Shown here: piece by piece, positions 1 to 9,174 of the stretch
How positions within the stretch are numbered: the first letter of the stretch is position 1
Layout: the number at the start of each line of letters is the position of its first letter
DNA from: Nocardia uniformis NBRC 13702
GTDB lineage: Bacteria; Actinomycetota; Actinomycetes; Mycobacteriales; Mycobacteriaceae
Length of the DNA: 51,253 bases
NCBI RefSeq assembly: GCF_001613345.1
Contig: NZ_BDCE01000024.1
Span: 1-51,253 of the forward strand
Direction of reading: 5' to 3'
Notes under the pieces: generated by a model
Told to the model about the DNA's origin: nothing
Database searches by the model: none
Seen by the model: only the letters and a program-made list of their open reading frames with translations
Program-made: the position numbers and the translations under genes

Positions 1-95
1 ACGGGTGGCCACGCCTGACCAACAGGGAACGACGGGTGGGCCGCGCCGGAACGACACGGAACGACGGGTGGGCCGCGCCCGAACCACAGGCGTAG
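1..95. repeat. Short tandem repeats, about 32-bp period, at the left edge
   Basis: The motif ACGGGTGG recurs at 1, 32 and 64. Copies two and three share a 22-bp core (26-47 and 58-79). The first copy is degenerate and may continue beyond the window. The repeats lie directly upstream of the carotenoid gene, so they are either a decayed minisatellite or part of its promoter region. No function can be read from them. Confidence 0.6.
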
Positions 96-132
96 GCATT
101 GAGAAATTGATCACTTCGACAGAGCGGTGGGT

Positions 133-1755
133 ATGAAAACTGTTGCGGGGCAGACCGATCGGGTCGTCGTGGTGGGTGCGGGACTGGCCGGGTTGGCCGC
201 CGCACTGCATCTGACCGGTGCCGGGCGACAGGTGACGCTGGTGGAGCGGGCCGATCATCCGGGCGGGCGGGTCGGACGCTATCGCGGACCGGATTATGAG
301 ATCGACTCCGGGGCAACGATTCTCACACTGCCGGAGCTGGTGGATGAGGCGCTCGCGGCGGTCGGGCAAACTCGGGAATCGGTGGGGCTGCGGATTCTCG
401 AGATGGCTCCGGCCTATCGGGCACGGTTCGCCGACGGCTCCACTGTCGGGGTGTACTCCGATCCCGAGGAGATGACCGCCGAGGTGACGCGGCTGCGCGG
501 GGCGGCGGCCGGGCAGCGGTACCGGCGCCTGCGCGGGTGGTTGCGGCGGGTGTACGACGCCGAATTCGGCACCTTCATGGACACCAATTTCGATTCGCCG
601 CTGGATATGGTGCGGATACCGCGGAAGCGGAGCGCGCTCACCGAACTGGTGTGCATCGGCGCCTTCGGGCGGCTCGGGCCGCGGGTGCGACGCATCATTC
701 GCGATGAGCAGCTGTCTCGGCTGTTCAGTTTCCAGGCGCTGTTCGCGGGGATGGGCCCGGCACAGGCGCTCGCGGTGTACGGGGCGATCCCCTATATGGA
801 TACCTGCCTCGGCGTGTACTACCCGGAGGGCGGTATGCGCGCCGTCGCTGCTGCCCTGGCACGGGCATTCACCGCGGCGGGCGGCACCCTCGAGCTGAAT
901 ACCGAGGTCGGCGGCATCGAATACGGCGGTCGCCGGGCTCGCGCGGTCCACACCGTCGACGGCCGCCGAATCGACTGCGACGCCGTGGTGCTCACCGCCG
1001 ATCTGGGCTCCCTGGACCGATTCGGCCTGCGCCGCCGCCGATTCCTGCGGGCCTCCCCCTCCGCGGTGGTCGCACACGGCACCGTTCCCGCCGATATCGC
1101 CCGCCGATGGCCGGTACAGGCGCATCACACCATCGAATTCGGCCACGAATGGGACCGCACCTTCACCGAGATCGCCGCGAGGCCGGGACACGGCAAACTC
1201 ATGAGCGATCCCTCGCTGCTACTCACCCGGCCCGCGCTCACGGATGCGAACCTGCACATCGACCGGGTGCGCGGTACCGAGCAGTCCGCTAGCGACAACT
1301 CCGACAGCGGCGACACTGTCCGCTACGAACCCCTCTCCCTGCTCGCGCCCTGCCCCAATCTGGATGCGGCCCCACTCGATTGGGACCGCCTCGGCCCAGC
1401 GTATCTGCGTGAACTGCTCGAAACCCTGGAAGCCCGTGGCTACCAAGGTATTTCCGAGCACTTCCGAATCGACCACCTCGACACCCCGCGCACCTGGCGG
1501 GATCAGGGCATGCTCGCGGGCACCCCGTTCTCCGCCGCCCATCTCTTCCGGCAGACCGGACCGTTCCGTACCCGCAATCTCATTCGCACCCGCGACAATG
1601 TCGTCCTCGCAGGCTGCGGCACCACTCCGGGGGTCGGAGTACCCACCGTGCTGCTCTCCGGAAAGCTGGCGGCGGCCCGGATCACAGGTGATCTACGACA
1701 TGCCGGAGGCCGAACAGCCCGTACCCAGGCGGTAGCACCGTCTCACACGCATTAG
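133..1755 (+). CDS. crtI: Phytoene desaturase (CrtI-type carotenoid oxidoreductase)
   Basis: FAD-dependent desaturase that introduces double bonds into phytoene on the way to coloured carotenoids, acting at the membrane. A dinucleotide-binding GAGLAGLAAALHL motif followed by an acidic ERADHPGGR segment lies within the first 45 residues. The C-terminus carries the family signature for FAD binding (NVVLAGCGTTPGVGVPTVLLSGKLAA). The length of about 540 residues is normal. The ATG at 133 is chosen; a GTG six bases upstream is equally possible because a GGTGGG stretch overlaps both. crtB lies 1.8 kb downstream with mptA between, which supports a carotenoid role. Which desaturation number it performs cannot be told from sequence. 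Confidence 0.92.
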   Translation: MKTVAGQTDRVVVVGAGLAGLAAALHLTGAGRQVTLVERADHPGGRVGRYRGPDYEIDSGATILTLPELVDEALAAVGQTRESVGLRILEMAPAYRARFADGSTVGVYSDPEEMTAEVTRLRGAAAGQRYRRLRGWLRRVYDAEFGTFMDTNFDSPLDMVRIPRKRSALTELVCIGAFGRLGPRVRRIIRDEQLSRLFSFQALFAGMGPAQALAVYGAIPYMDTCLGVYYPEGGMRAVAAALARAFTAAGGTLELNTEVGGIEYGGRRARAVHTVDGRRIDCDAVVLTADLGSLDRFGLRRRRFLRASPSAVVAHGTVPADIARRWPVQAHHTIEFGHEWDRTFTEIAARPGHGKLMSDPSLLLTRPALTDANLHIDRVRGTEQSASDNSDSGDTVRYEPLSLLAPCPNLDAAPLDWDRLGPAYLRELLETLEARGYQGISEHFRIDHLDTPRTWRDQGMLAGTPFSAAHLFRQTGPFRTRNLIRTRDNVVLAGCGTTPGVGVPTVLLSGKLAAARITGDLRHAGGRTARTQAVAPSHTH

Positions 1756-1824
1756 ACTGGCCCGCGTCCAGAATCCGTAGCGGTACCCGATCCGCCGACC
1801 TTTCCGGGGGGAACGACCAATCTC

Positions 1825-3546
1825 ATGCCGACCCCCGATATGGACGCCGCCATTCCACCGAATACCGGCACCGGCACCGGCACCGCCGTGACCGGCGGCG
1901 CTGTCTCGACATCCGAACCCCACGGGGCCGCCGGATCGAACGGATCCGGAGGACGCGGGGCGGCCCACCAGACCAGCCGATGGGCACGCGCGGCGGATTT
2001 CGCGCGCAACCCGGAGGGTAAGGCGGCGCTGCTCGGATTCTTCGGCGCGGTAATGATCACCTTCGGCGGATTCGGCGCGGGCAGTGTGCGCCGCAACGAC
2101 CCGCTGCTCGAGGCAGCGCACCTGTCGTGGCTGCGATTCGGGCACGGGTACGCATTGTCGACGCTGTGTGTGTGGATCGGCGTACTGGCCATGATCACCG
2201 CGTGGGTGCGGCTCGGTCGCGTCACCATCGGCACCGTGCCCGGACCGACGGTCACGCTGAACGAATTGCGCGCCATTGTCGGCATCTGGATCTTCCCACT
2301 GATTTTCGCGGTACCCATGTTCAGCCGCGACGCCTACTCGTATCTGGCCCAGGGCGCGCTACTGCGCGACGGGTTCAATCCCTACGATGTCGGGCCGGTC
2401 GTGAATCCCGGTGTGCTGCTGGACAATGTCTCCCCGGTCTGGACCAACACCACCGCCCCGTACGGGCCGGCTTTCCTCCTGATAGCTGATGGCATCACGT
2501 CGATAACCGGCAGCAATGTGGTGGCCGGCACCATCGCTTTGCGACTGGTCATGCTGCCCGGACTGGCGCTCATGCTGTGGGCGGTACCGCACCTGACCAA
2601 ACATCTGGGCGGCAAGCCCACGACGGCACTGTGGTTGGCGGTACTCAATCCGCTGGTGCTCATTCACCTCATCGGTGGCGTGCACAACGAAATGCTGATG
2701 GTCGGCCTCATGGCGGCGGCCATCGCCCTGGTGTTGGAGAAGCACCATGTGGCCGGATTCGTGGTGTTGTCCATCGCCGTGGCGATCAAGGCCACGGCGG
2801 GCGTGGCACTGCCCTTCCTGGTGTGGATCTGGATGATTCACGAACGCGAACGGCGGGCCGCGAAGGGCGAGGGCGAGGAACTGCCGCACCCGGTGCTCAT
2901 GTTCGCCAAGATCGCCGGACTCGGCCTGTCGGTATTCGTGGTTGTGTTCGCGGCGGCCTCCGCACTGGCCGGAGTCGGAATCGGCTGGCTCACAGCGCTC
3001 TCCGGCTCCAATAAGATCATCAACTGGCTGTCGCTGCCGACCATCTTCTCCTACATGGTCTCCTGGGTGACGCCGCTGCGGGCCGAATCGGCAGTGCTGC
3101 CGGTAATGCGCGACCTGTGCAAGGTCGCGCTGGTGGTGCTGCTCGTGTGGACCTGGTGGCGGTTCCGCCGCAGCGAGCGTGAGGCCATTCTCGGCATCAC
3201 CATCGCCTTCGTGGCAATCATCCTGCTGTCTCCGGCGGCGCTGCCCTGGTACTACTCGTGGCCGCTCGCGCTGGCCGCCGGATTCGCGCTGTCCACCCGG
3301 ACCCTGCAGGTGCTGGTCGGACTGTGTACCTGGTTGATGCTGGTCTTCCAGCCGGATGGGTCGATCGGATTGTACAACCCGTGGCATGTGGCGGCGGCTA
3401 CCTTCGCGGCCGTGGTGGCGGCGGTGTCGCTGCGGATGGTCGATCCGCTGCGGCTGAGCTCCGACCAGGTGCGGTCGCGCGCAGTGGACGCCGTCTCACC
3501 GGATATCACGACACCAACAGTTACACCGTCGACCCCTGCCACATGA
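1825..3546 (+). CDS. mptA: Alpha-(1->6)-mannopyranosyltransferase, MptA-type GT-C membrane protein
   Basis: Polyprenyl-phosphomannose-dependent transferase that extends the alpha-1,6-mannan backbone of lipomannan and lipoarabinomannan on the outer face of the membrane. It has a soluble Ala/Gly/Thr-rich N-terminus of about 60 residues, encoded in part by ACCGGC hexamer repeats. At least ten hydrophobic segments follow, and an acidic loop motif (FSRDAYSYLAQG) after the second or third helix is typical of GT-C enzymes. MptA rather than MptB is chosen because the next genes are Rv2175c-like and pknL, as at Rv2174 in M. tuberculosis. A purine-rich GGGGGGAA stretch precedes the ATG. A TAGACT -10-like sequence overlaps the crtI stop codon. 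Its own stop overlaps the crtB start. Confidence 0.88.
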   Translation: MPTPDMDAAIPPNTGTGTGTAVTGGAVSTSEPHGAAGSNGSGGRGAAHQTSRWARAADFARNPEGKAALLGFFGAVMITFGGFGAGSVRRNDPLLEAAHLSWLRFGHGYALSTLCVWIGVLAMITAWVRLGRVTIGTVPGPTVTLNELRAIVGIWIFPLIFAVPMFSRDAYSYLAQGALLRDGFNPYDVGPVVNPGVLLDNVSPVWTNTTAPYGPAFLLIADGITSITGSNVVAGTIALRLVMLPGLALMLWAVPHLTKHLGGKPTTALWLAVLNPLVLIHLIGGVHNEMLMVGLMAAAIALVLEKHHVAGFVVLSIAVAIKATAGVALPFLVWIWMIHERERRAAKGEGEELPHPVLMFAKIAGLGLSVFVVVFAAASALAGVGIGWLTALSGSNKIINWLSLPTIFSYMVSWVTPLRAESAVLPVMRDLCKVALVVLLVWTWWRFRRSEREAILGITIAFVAIILLSPAALPWYYSWPLALAAGFALSTRTLQVLVGLCTWLMLVFQPDGSIGLYNPWHVAAATFAAVVAAVSLRMVDPLRLSSDQVRSRAVDAVSPDITTPTVTPSTPAT

Positions 3547-4784
3547 GTTCGGCAGTCGACCTCGACCGCGCCTACCGGGACTGCCGCCGCATCGCCGCCG
3601 CGCACGGGCGCACCTACTTTCTGGCGACGCGGCTGCTCGAACCCGAGCGCAGGCCGGCCGTGCACGCGCTGTACGCCTTCGCCCGCACCGTCGACGATAT
3701 CGTGGACGACACCGGCCCATCCTCGGCGGACAGCGCGAATTCCAGTGCCGCGCAACTGAACCGCATCGAGAACGAGCTGCGTCGGCGACTGGCGCACACC
3801 TCCGCCACCGCGCTCGACAGCACCACGATCGAAAGAGCCGCACCCGATAGCGCGGCGCTCAACGGAACCACGCTCCACAGCGCCACGCTCCACGGAGCCG
3901 CACCCGACAGCGCCACGTTCGAGGGAACCACGCTCCACAGCGCCACGGTAGACGAAGCCACCCCCAGCAGCGCCACGCTCGACGGACCCATGCCCCAAAG
4001 AGCCGTGTACGAAGGGGGCACAATCGCGAGCGCCCCGGTCACGGAAGGCCACGCTTTCGAGGAAGCCGTGCCCGACGGGGCTACACTCGGCATCCGATCG
4101 GAGACCGCCGAAGACCGTGTCCTATCGGCCGTCGCCGACACTATCAACCGATACTCCATTGCCCCCGAACACTTCTGGGTCTTCCTCGACTCCATGCGCA
4201 TGGATATCCCCGGCACCCCGCGGTTCCGCGCCACCTACCCGAATATGCCCGCCCTGCGCGACTACATGCGCGGCTCCGCGGCAGCCATCGGCCTACAACT
4301 GCTCCCCGTCCTCGGCACGGTGGTCCCGCGCGCCGATGCCGAACCGGCCGCCGCCGCCCTCGGCGAAGCCTTCCAGCTCACCAACTTCCTCCGCGACGTA
4401 GCCGAAGACCTCGACCGCGGCCGCATCTACCTCCCCGCCGACGAACTAGCGGCCTTCGGCGTAACCACCGACCTCCTGCACCACTGTCGCCGCACCACCC
4501 GCACCGACCCCCGAATCCGCCGCGCCCTGGCCCACCTCATAGCCGCCAACCGCGCCCTCTACCGCACCGCCACCCCCGGCATAGACCTACTGACCCCCCG
4601 CGTCCGCCCCGCCATCCGCACCGCGGCAATCCTCTACGCGAGCATCCTCGACGAAATAGAACGCGACGACTACGAGATCTTCACCCGCCGCGCGGTAGTC
4701 CCCCGCCACCGCCGCCTACGAGTAGCCGCCCGCGAATTCGCCACCACCCACCCCTTCCACCGCACCCGCACGCCGCAGAACTGA
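3543..4784 (+). CDS. crtB: Phytoene synthase with a large repeat insertion
   Basis: Joins two geranylgeranyl diphosphates head to head to give phytoene, the first carotenoid step. Both Asp-rich motifs are present: TVDDIVDD near residue 50 and NFLRDVAEDLDRGRIYLP in the C-terminal half. The start ATG overlaps the mptA stop as ATGA, so translation is probably coupled. At 413 residues it is about 100 longer than usual. The excess is residues 88-185, built of five-residue repeats of the form [S/G]-[A/T]-[A/T]-L-[H/D/E]. Codons on both sides of the insert read as an intact synthase, so the gene is likely active, with the repeats looping out from between two helices. Confidence 0.9.
   Translation: MSSAVDLDRAYRDCRRIAAAHGRTYFLATRLLEPERRPAVHALYAFARTVDDIVDDTGPSSADSANSSAAQLNRIENELRRRLAHTSATALDSTTIERAAPDSAALNGTTLHSATLHGAAPDSATFEGTTLHSATVDEATPSSATLDGPMPQRAVYEGGTIASAPVTEGHAFEEAVPDGATLGIRSETAEDRVLSAVADTINRYSIAPEHFWVFLDSMRMDIPGTPRFRATYPNMPALRDYMRGSAAAIGLQLLPVLGTVVPRADAEPAAAALGEAFQLTNFLRDVAEDLDRGRIYLPADELAAFGVTTDLLHHCRRTTRTDPRIRRALAHLIAANRALYRTATPGIDLLTPRVRPAIRTAAILYASILDEIERDDYEIFTRRAVVPRHRRLRVAAREFATTHPFHRTRTPQN
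3804..4098 (+). repeat. 15-bp in-frame repeat tract inside crtB
   Basis: About nineteen 15-bp units encode units such as SATLH, GTTLH, SATFE and SATLD. The phase also fits the pentapeptide-repeat pattern A-x-[L/F]-x-G (ATLHG, ATFEG, ATLDG). Divergence between units shows the tract is old rather than a recent slippage product. Reading frame is preserved throughout. Confidence 0.8.
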
Positions 4785-4884
4785 AGTCGATGGGCCCGCG
4801 TCAGCGCCTGTGAGCCAGGCACATTCGGTTCGCAGCCGCCCACGCCCGATACAGTCCCCGGGCACATCGATTTTTTTGGGGGAC

Positions 4885-5010
4885 ATGACATTTCCACAAC
4901 CCGCGCCGCCCGGCGGCTACCCGACCTACAGGTACCCGCAGCCACCCCGAGCGGTGCCATCGCCAGCTTCGCGGCGTTCCTCTTCCCACATCTCAGCTCC
5001 GTCCCCGATG
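4885..5010 (+). pseudogene. Remnant of a small proline-rich membrane-protein gene
   Basis: An ATG at 4885 opens a Pro/Tyr/Gly-rich start (MTFPQPAPPGGYPTYRYPQP) like those of many actinobacterial DUF4190-type membrane proteins. The expected hydrophobic stretch then appears in a different frame (PSGAIASFAAFLFPHLSS, about 4943-5000). The open frame itself runs on without hydrophobicity into the antisense of the next gene. The most economical reading is a frameshifted and truncated gene. A GGGGG stretch six bases before the ATG could be its old ribosome site. Confidence 0.45.
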
Positions 5011-5026
5011 CGTCAGCATCGGGGAC
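5001..5026. terminator. Perfect 11-bp hairpin terminator
   Basis: GTCCCCGATGC and its exact complement flank a GTCA loop. It lies 24 bp past the stop of the leftward Rv2175c-like gene and downstream of crtB, so it can serve both strands. No T-run follows, which is usual for high-GC actinobacteria. Confidence 0.7.
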
Positions 5027-5049
5027 GAGAGATCCGAGAGTCGGTCAAT

Positions 5050-5478
5050 TCAGAACGGGTCGGCGGCCGCGCGGCGGATGACCTCGCGGGCGAGGTCGCC
5101 GTGCAGGGCGTCGATGGGGCGGCCGGGGAGGGAGTCGTCCTCGAGGTAGAGCCACTCGAGGATTTCCTCGTCGGTGTATTTGCTGTCGCTCATGACAGTG
5201 ATGAGACCGGTCAGGTGCTTGGCGATATTGCCGTTGGCGTCGAAGAACTCCTTGGGGACGCCGATGACACCGTCGCGGCGGACCGCGAGGATCTGGCGGT
5301 CGCGCAGCATCTGGTGCACCCGGGTCACGGCCAGGCCGAGCTGGTCCGCGACGTCGGGCAAAGCCAACAGGGTGACCGACTCGGGAAGGACATCGTTGCT
5401 GTACGGGATGGCACTCACCCGCAATACGGTAGTCCGTCGATGCGGCTGCGCTGCATCACACCCCGACCCGACTACCAT
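5050..5478 (-). CDS. Rv2175c-like DNA-binding protein, probable PknL substrate
   Basis: Small winged/helix-turn-helix DNA-binding protein. It contains LPDVADQLGLAVTRVHQMLRDRQILAVRRDGVIGVP, an HTH of the type seen in M. tuberculosis Rv2175c, and a C-terminal helical part ending REVIRRAAADPF that also matches that protein as I recall it. In M. tuberculosis Rv2175c is phosphorylated by the neighbouring kinase PknL near its N-terminus (Thr9). Here the gene stands head to head with pknL, 47 bp apart. The start is uncertain. ATG 5478 keeps an N-terminal TTVLRVSAIP that lines up with the phosphosite region. GTG 5418 has a TACCGT -10-like element 7 bp upstream and would lose it. The longer form is listed. 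Confidence 0.82.
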   Translation of the reverse strand: MVVGSGCDAAQPHRRTTVLRVSAIPYSNDVLPESVTLLALPDVADQLGLAVTRVHQMLRDRQILAVRRDGVIGVPKEFFDANGNIAKHLTGLITVMSDSKYTDEEILEWLYLEDDSLPGRPIDALHGDLAREVIRRAAADPF

Positions 5479-5525
5479 CGGGTGAGCCGCACTCGGGCGG
5501 ACAGGACGAACTGGAAGGGCAGCTG

Positions 5526-7541
5526 TTGATCGGCCAGATCCTCGAAGGGCGCTACCGCATCGATGCGCCGATCGCGCGCGGCGGTATGTCGATGGTGTTC
5601 CGGGGGGTGGATACCCGCCTGGACAGACCGGTCGCCATCAAGGTGATGGACCCCAAGTTCGCCGCCGATCCACAATTCCTCACCCGATTCGAACTCGAGG
5701 CGCGCGCGGTCGCCAAGCTCAAACACCCGGCGCTGGTCGCCGTATACGACCAGGGCGTCGACGGCGAACACCCATTCCTGATTATGGAATTGGTGGAGGG
5801 CGGCACCCTGCGCGAACTCCTCCGTGAACGCGGCCCCATGCCGCCGCATGCGGTCCGCGCCGTCATCGAACCGGTCATGCAGGCCATCGGCGTCGCGCAT
5901 TCGGCCGGTCTGGTGCACCGCGATATCAAGCCGGAGAACGTTCTCATCTCCGATTCCGGCGAGGTGAAGATCGCCGACTTCGGCCTGGTGCGCGCGGTCG
6001 CCGCCGCGAATATCACCTCGGCCAGCGTCATTCTCGGCACCGCCGCGTACCTCTCCCCCGAGCAGGTCACCAGCGGCACCGCCGACGCCCGCTCCGACGT
6101 CTACGCCGCGGGCGTGCTCATCTTCGAAATGCTCACCGGGCGTACCCCGTTCACCGGCGACAATTCGCTCTCCATCGCCTTGCAGCGGGTGGAGAACGAT
6201 GTGCCCAGCCCCGGCGATCTGATTCACGGCGTCCCGCCGGAATTCGATGATCTGGTCGCGCACGCCACCGCCCGCGAGCCCGCGCACCGCTTCGCCGACG
6301 GCGCGGAGATGGCCGCGGAGATCCACCGCATTTCGAAGGCGCTGCAGTTGCCCGATTACCGGGTGCCCGCGCCGAAGGAGTCGGCGGAACATCTCAGCTC
6401 CCGCTACCGTGTCGGCCCGACGCCCGCGCCCCATGCCGAACCCCGGCAGCGCTCGGCACCGGCCAATGCCGCCGATGTGACGACGCGCATTCCCACCGAG
6501 CCACCGACCGCCGTACACACCCAGCAGCCCGCGCACCACAACACGCGGGTGATGACGGCGGCCCGGGAAATCCCCCCGGACTACGCGGCACCGCCCAGCC
6601 ACACGAATCCGCCGCCCACTCGTGGAAATCCGCCACACCATTCGGGATTCATCGAAGAGCGCGGCCGGTCCAGTCGGACGGTGCTGGTCTGGCTGGGCAT
6701 TGTGGTCACCCTCGCCCTGCTACTCGGTATCGGTGGCTGGTGGGTGGGAGTCGGACGCTACGAACCGGTTCCGGCCACCGCGGGCCTGGACAAGGACCGC
6801 GCCATCGCCGCCATCGAGGACGCCGGATTCACCGCCGAGGTGCGCGATAAGGCCTCCGACACCATTCCGGTCGGCAATGTGGTGGGCACCGATCCCTCCG
6901 CCGGATCGAAGGTCACCAAGGGTTCCACGGTGGCGGTGCTCATCTCCAACGGTAAGCCGAGGGTGCCGACCGTCCAGGGTGGCGAAGACGTCAACACGGT
7001 GAAGCAGGCGATCCGGGATGCCGGATTGACACCGGTGGACGCGGGAGAAGTCTCCAGCACCGCGGCGAAAGGCACTGTCGCCAAGGTAGATCCGGCTCCC
7101 GGCACGGTCCTCCCGATGGGCGCCAACGTCAAGGTGTTCAAGAGCAAGGGTTCCGAACCGGTCAAGCTGCCCGATGTCCGCGGCAAGACCGAGGAAGAGG
7201 CCAGAGCCGCGCTCGAGACCGCCGGAATCGCGGTGAGCGGCACCAGATCCGAATTCGATTCGAAGATCAAGGGTGGCCAGGTCGCCGGTACCGATCCGGC
7301 CGCGGGCACCACGCTCGATTCCGGTTCCGGGGTGGTACTGATTATCTCCAATTCGGTGGAGGTGCCCGGCCTGCTCGGCGATACCGTCAGCGATGCCCGC
7401 AGGGAACTCGAGGCGCTCGGCCTGACGGTATCGGTGCGCCAGCTCACCCAGAACGATTCGTCGATCATTATCTCGCAGAGCAGTGTCCCCGGCGCGAAAG
7501 TCGAACCGGGAAGCAGTATTACGCTCGTCGCCTTGCCCTGA
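5526..7541 (+). CDS. pknL: PknL-type Ser/Thr protein kinase with four PASTA domains
   Basis: Transmembrane Hanks-type kinase that senses cell-wall material outside and phosphorylates cytoplasmic targets. The kinase domain spans residues 9-265 with a glycine loop, Lys39, HRDIKPEN with catalytic Asp133, and DFG at 151-153. A Pro-rich linker follows, then one membrane helix (about 384-407) and four PASTA repeats to the end, each with a P-x-V-x-G-type start. The start is TTG, supported by GGAAGGG eight bases upstream. M. tuberculosis PknL is much shorter and lacks PASTA domains, whereas the Corynebacterium protein has them, so this is the fuller form. Its likely partner is the divergent Rv2175c-like protein. 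Confidence 0.92.
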   Translation: MIGQILEGRYRIDAPIARGGMSMVFRGVDTRLDRPVAIKVMDPKFAADPQFLTRFELEARAVAKLKHPALVAVYDQGVDGEHPFLIMELVEGGTLRELLRERGPMPPHAVRAVIEPVMQAIGVAHSAGLVHRDIKPENVLISDSGEVKIADFGLVRAVAAANITSASVILGTAAYLSPEQVTSGTADARSDVYAAGVLIFEMLTGRTPFTGDNSLSIALQRVENDVPSPGDLIHGVPPEFDDLVAHATAREPAHRFADGAEMAAEIHRISKALQLPDYRVPAPKESAEHLSSRYRVGPTPAPHAEPRQRSAPANAADVTTRIPTEPPTAVHTQQPAHHNTRVMTAAREIPPDYAAPPSHTNPPPTRGNPPHHSGFIEERGRSSRTVLVWLGIVVTLALLLGIGGWWVGVGRYEPVPATAGLDKDRAIAAIEDAGFTAEVRDKASDTIPVGNVVGTDPSAGSKVTKGSTVAVLISNGKPRVPTVQGGEDVNTVKQAIRDAGLTPVDAGEVSSTAAKGTVAKVDPAPGTVLPMGANVKVFKSKGSEPVKLPDVRGKTEEEARAALETAGIAVSGTRSEFDSKIKGGQVAGTDPAAGTTLDSGSGVVLIISNSVEVPGLLGDTVSDARRELEALGLTVSVRQLTQNDSSIIISQSSVPGAKVEPGSSITLVALP

Positions 7542-7565
7542 TTGCGGTCATAGAAGCGAGTACAT

Positions 7566-7605
7566 ATGAGTGTGGCCCGTGCCGATCGGCACGGGCCACA
7601 CTCAT
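7566..7605. terminator. Perfect 40-bp palindrome, bidirectional terminator
   Basis: Both 20-nt arms are exact complements (GTGTGGCCCGTGCCGA core) meeting at the dyad centre 7585/7586. It lies between the convergent ends of pknL (7541) and the DAHP synthase (7617). It should stop transcription from both sides. Confidence 0.85.
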
Positions 7606-7616
7606 GAGATTCGTTC

Positions 7617-9062
<1,446 letters not shown>

Positions 9063-9080
9063 TCACACCGAGCGGGAACA

Positions 9081-9086
9081 TAGGGT
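9081..9086 (+). promoter_or_regulatory. TAGGGT -10 element for the exoribonuclease gene
   Basis: TAGGGT fits the actinobacterial TANNNT -10 consensus. A transcript starting near 9092 would miss the nearby ATG at 9089 and carry a leader of about 80 nt ending in GAGGAG and the CTG start at 9175. Confidence 0.4.
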
Positions 9087-9174
9087 GGATGGTTGACCGT
9101 CCCGACCGGGACGCGACCGACCCCGCGTCGGCGGCACCGCTGCCCCCGGCCGCCGAGCGAGGAGCAGACCGACC

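Noticed and set aside
2359..3387. 342-codon open frame antisense to mptA.
   Set aside because: Low-complexity His/Gln/Arg composition typical of antisense shadow in high-GC DNA.
3252..4052. Repetitive leftward frame (ERGAVERGSVERG-like) opposite the crtB repeats.
   Set aside because: It is only the reverse reading of the 15-bp repeat tract; crtB motifs on the plus strand are intact.
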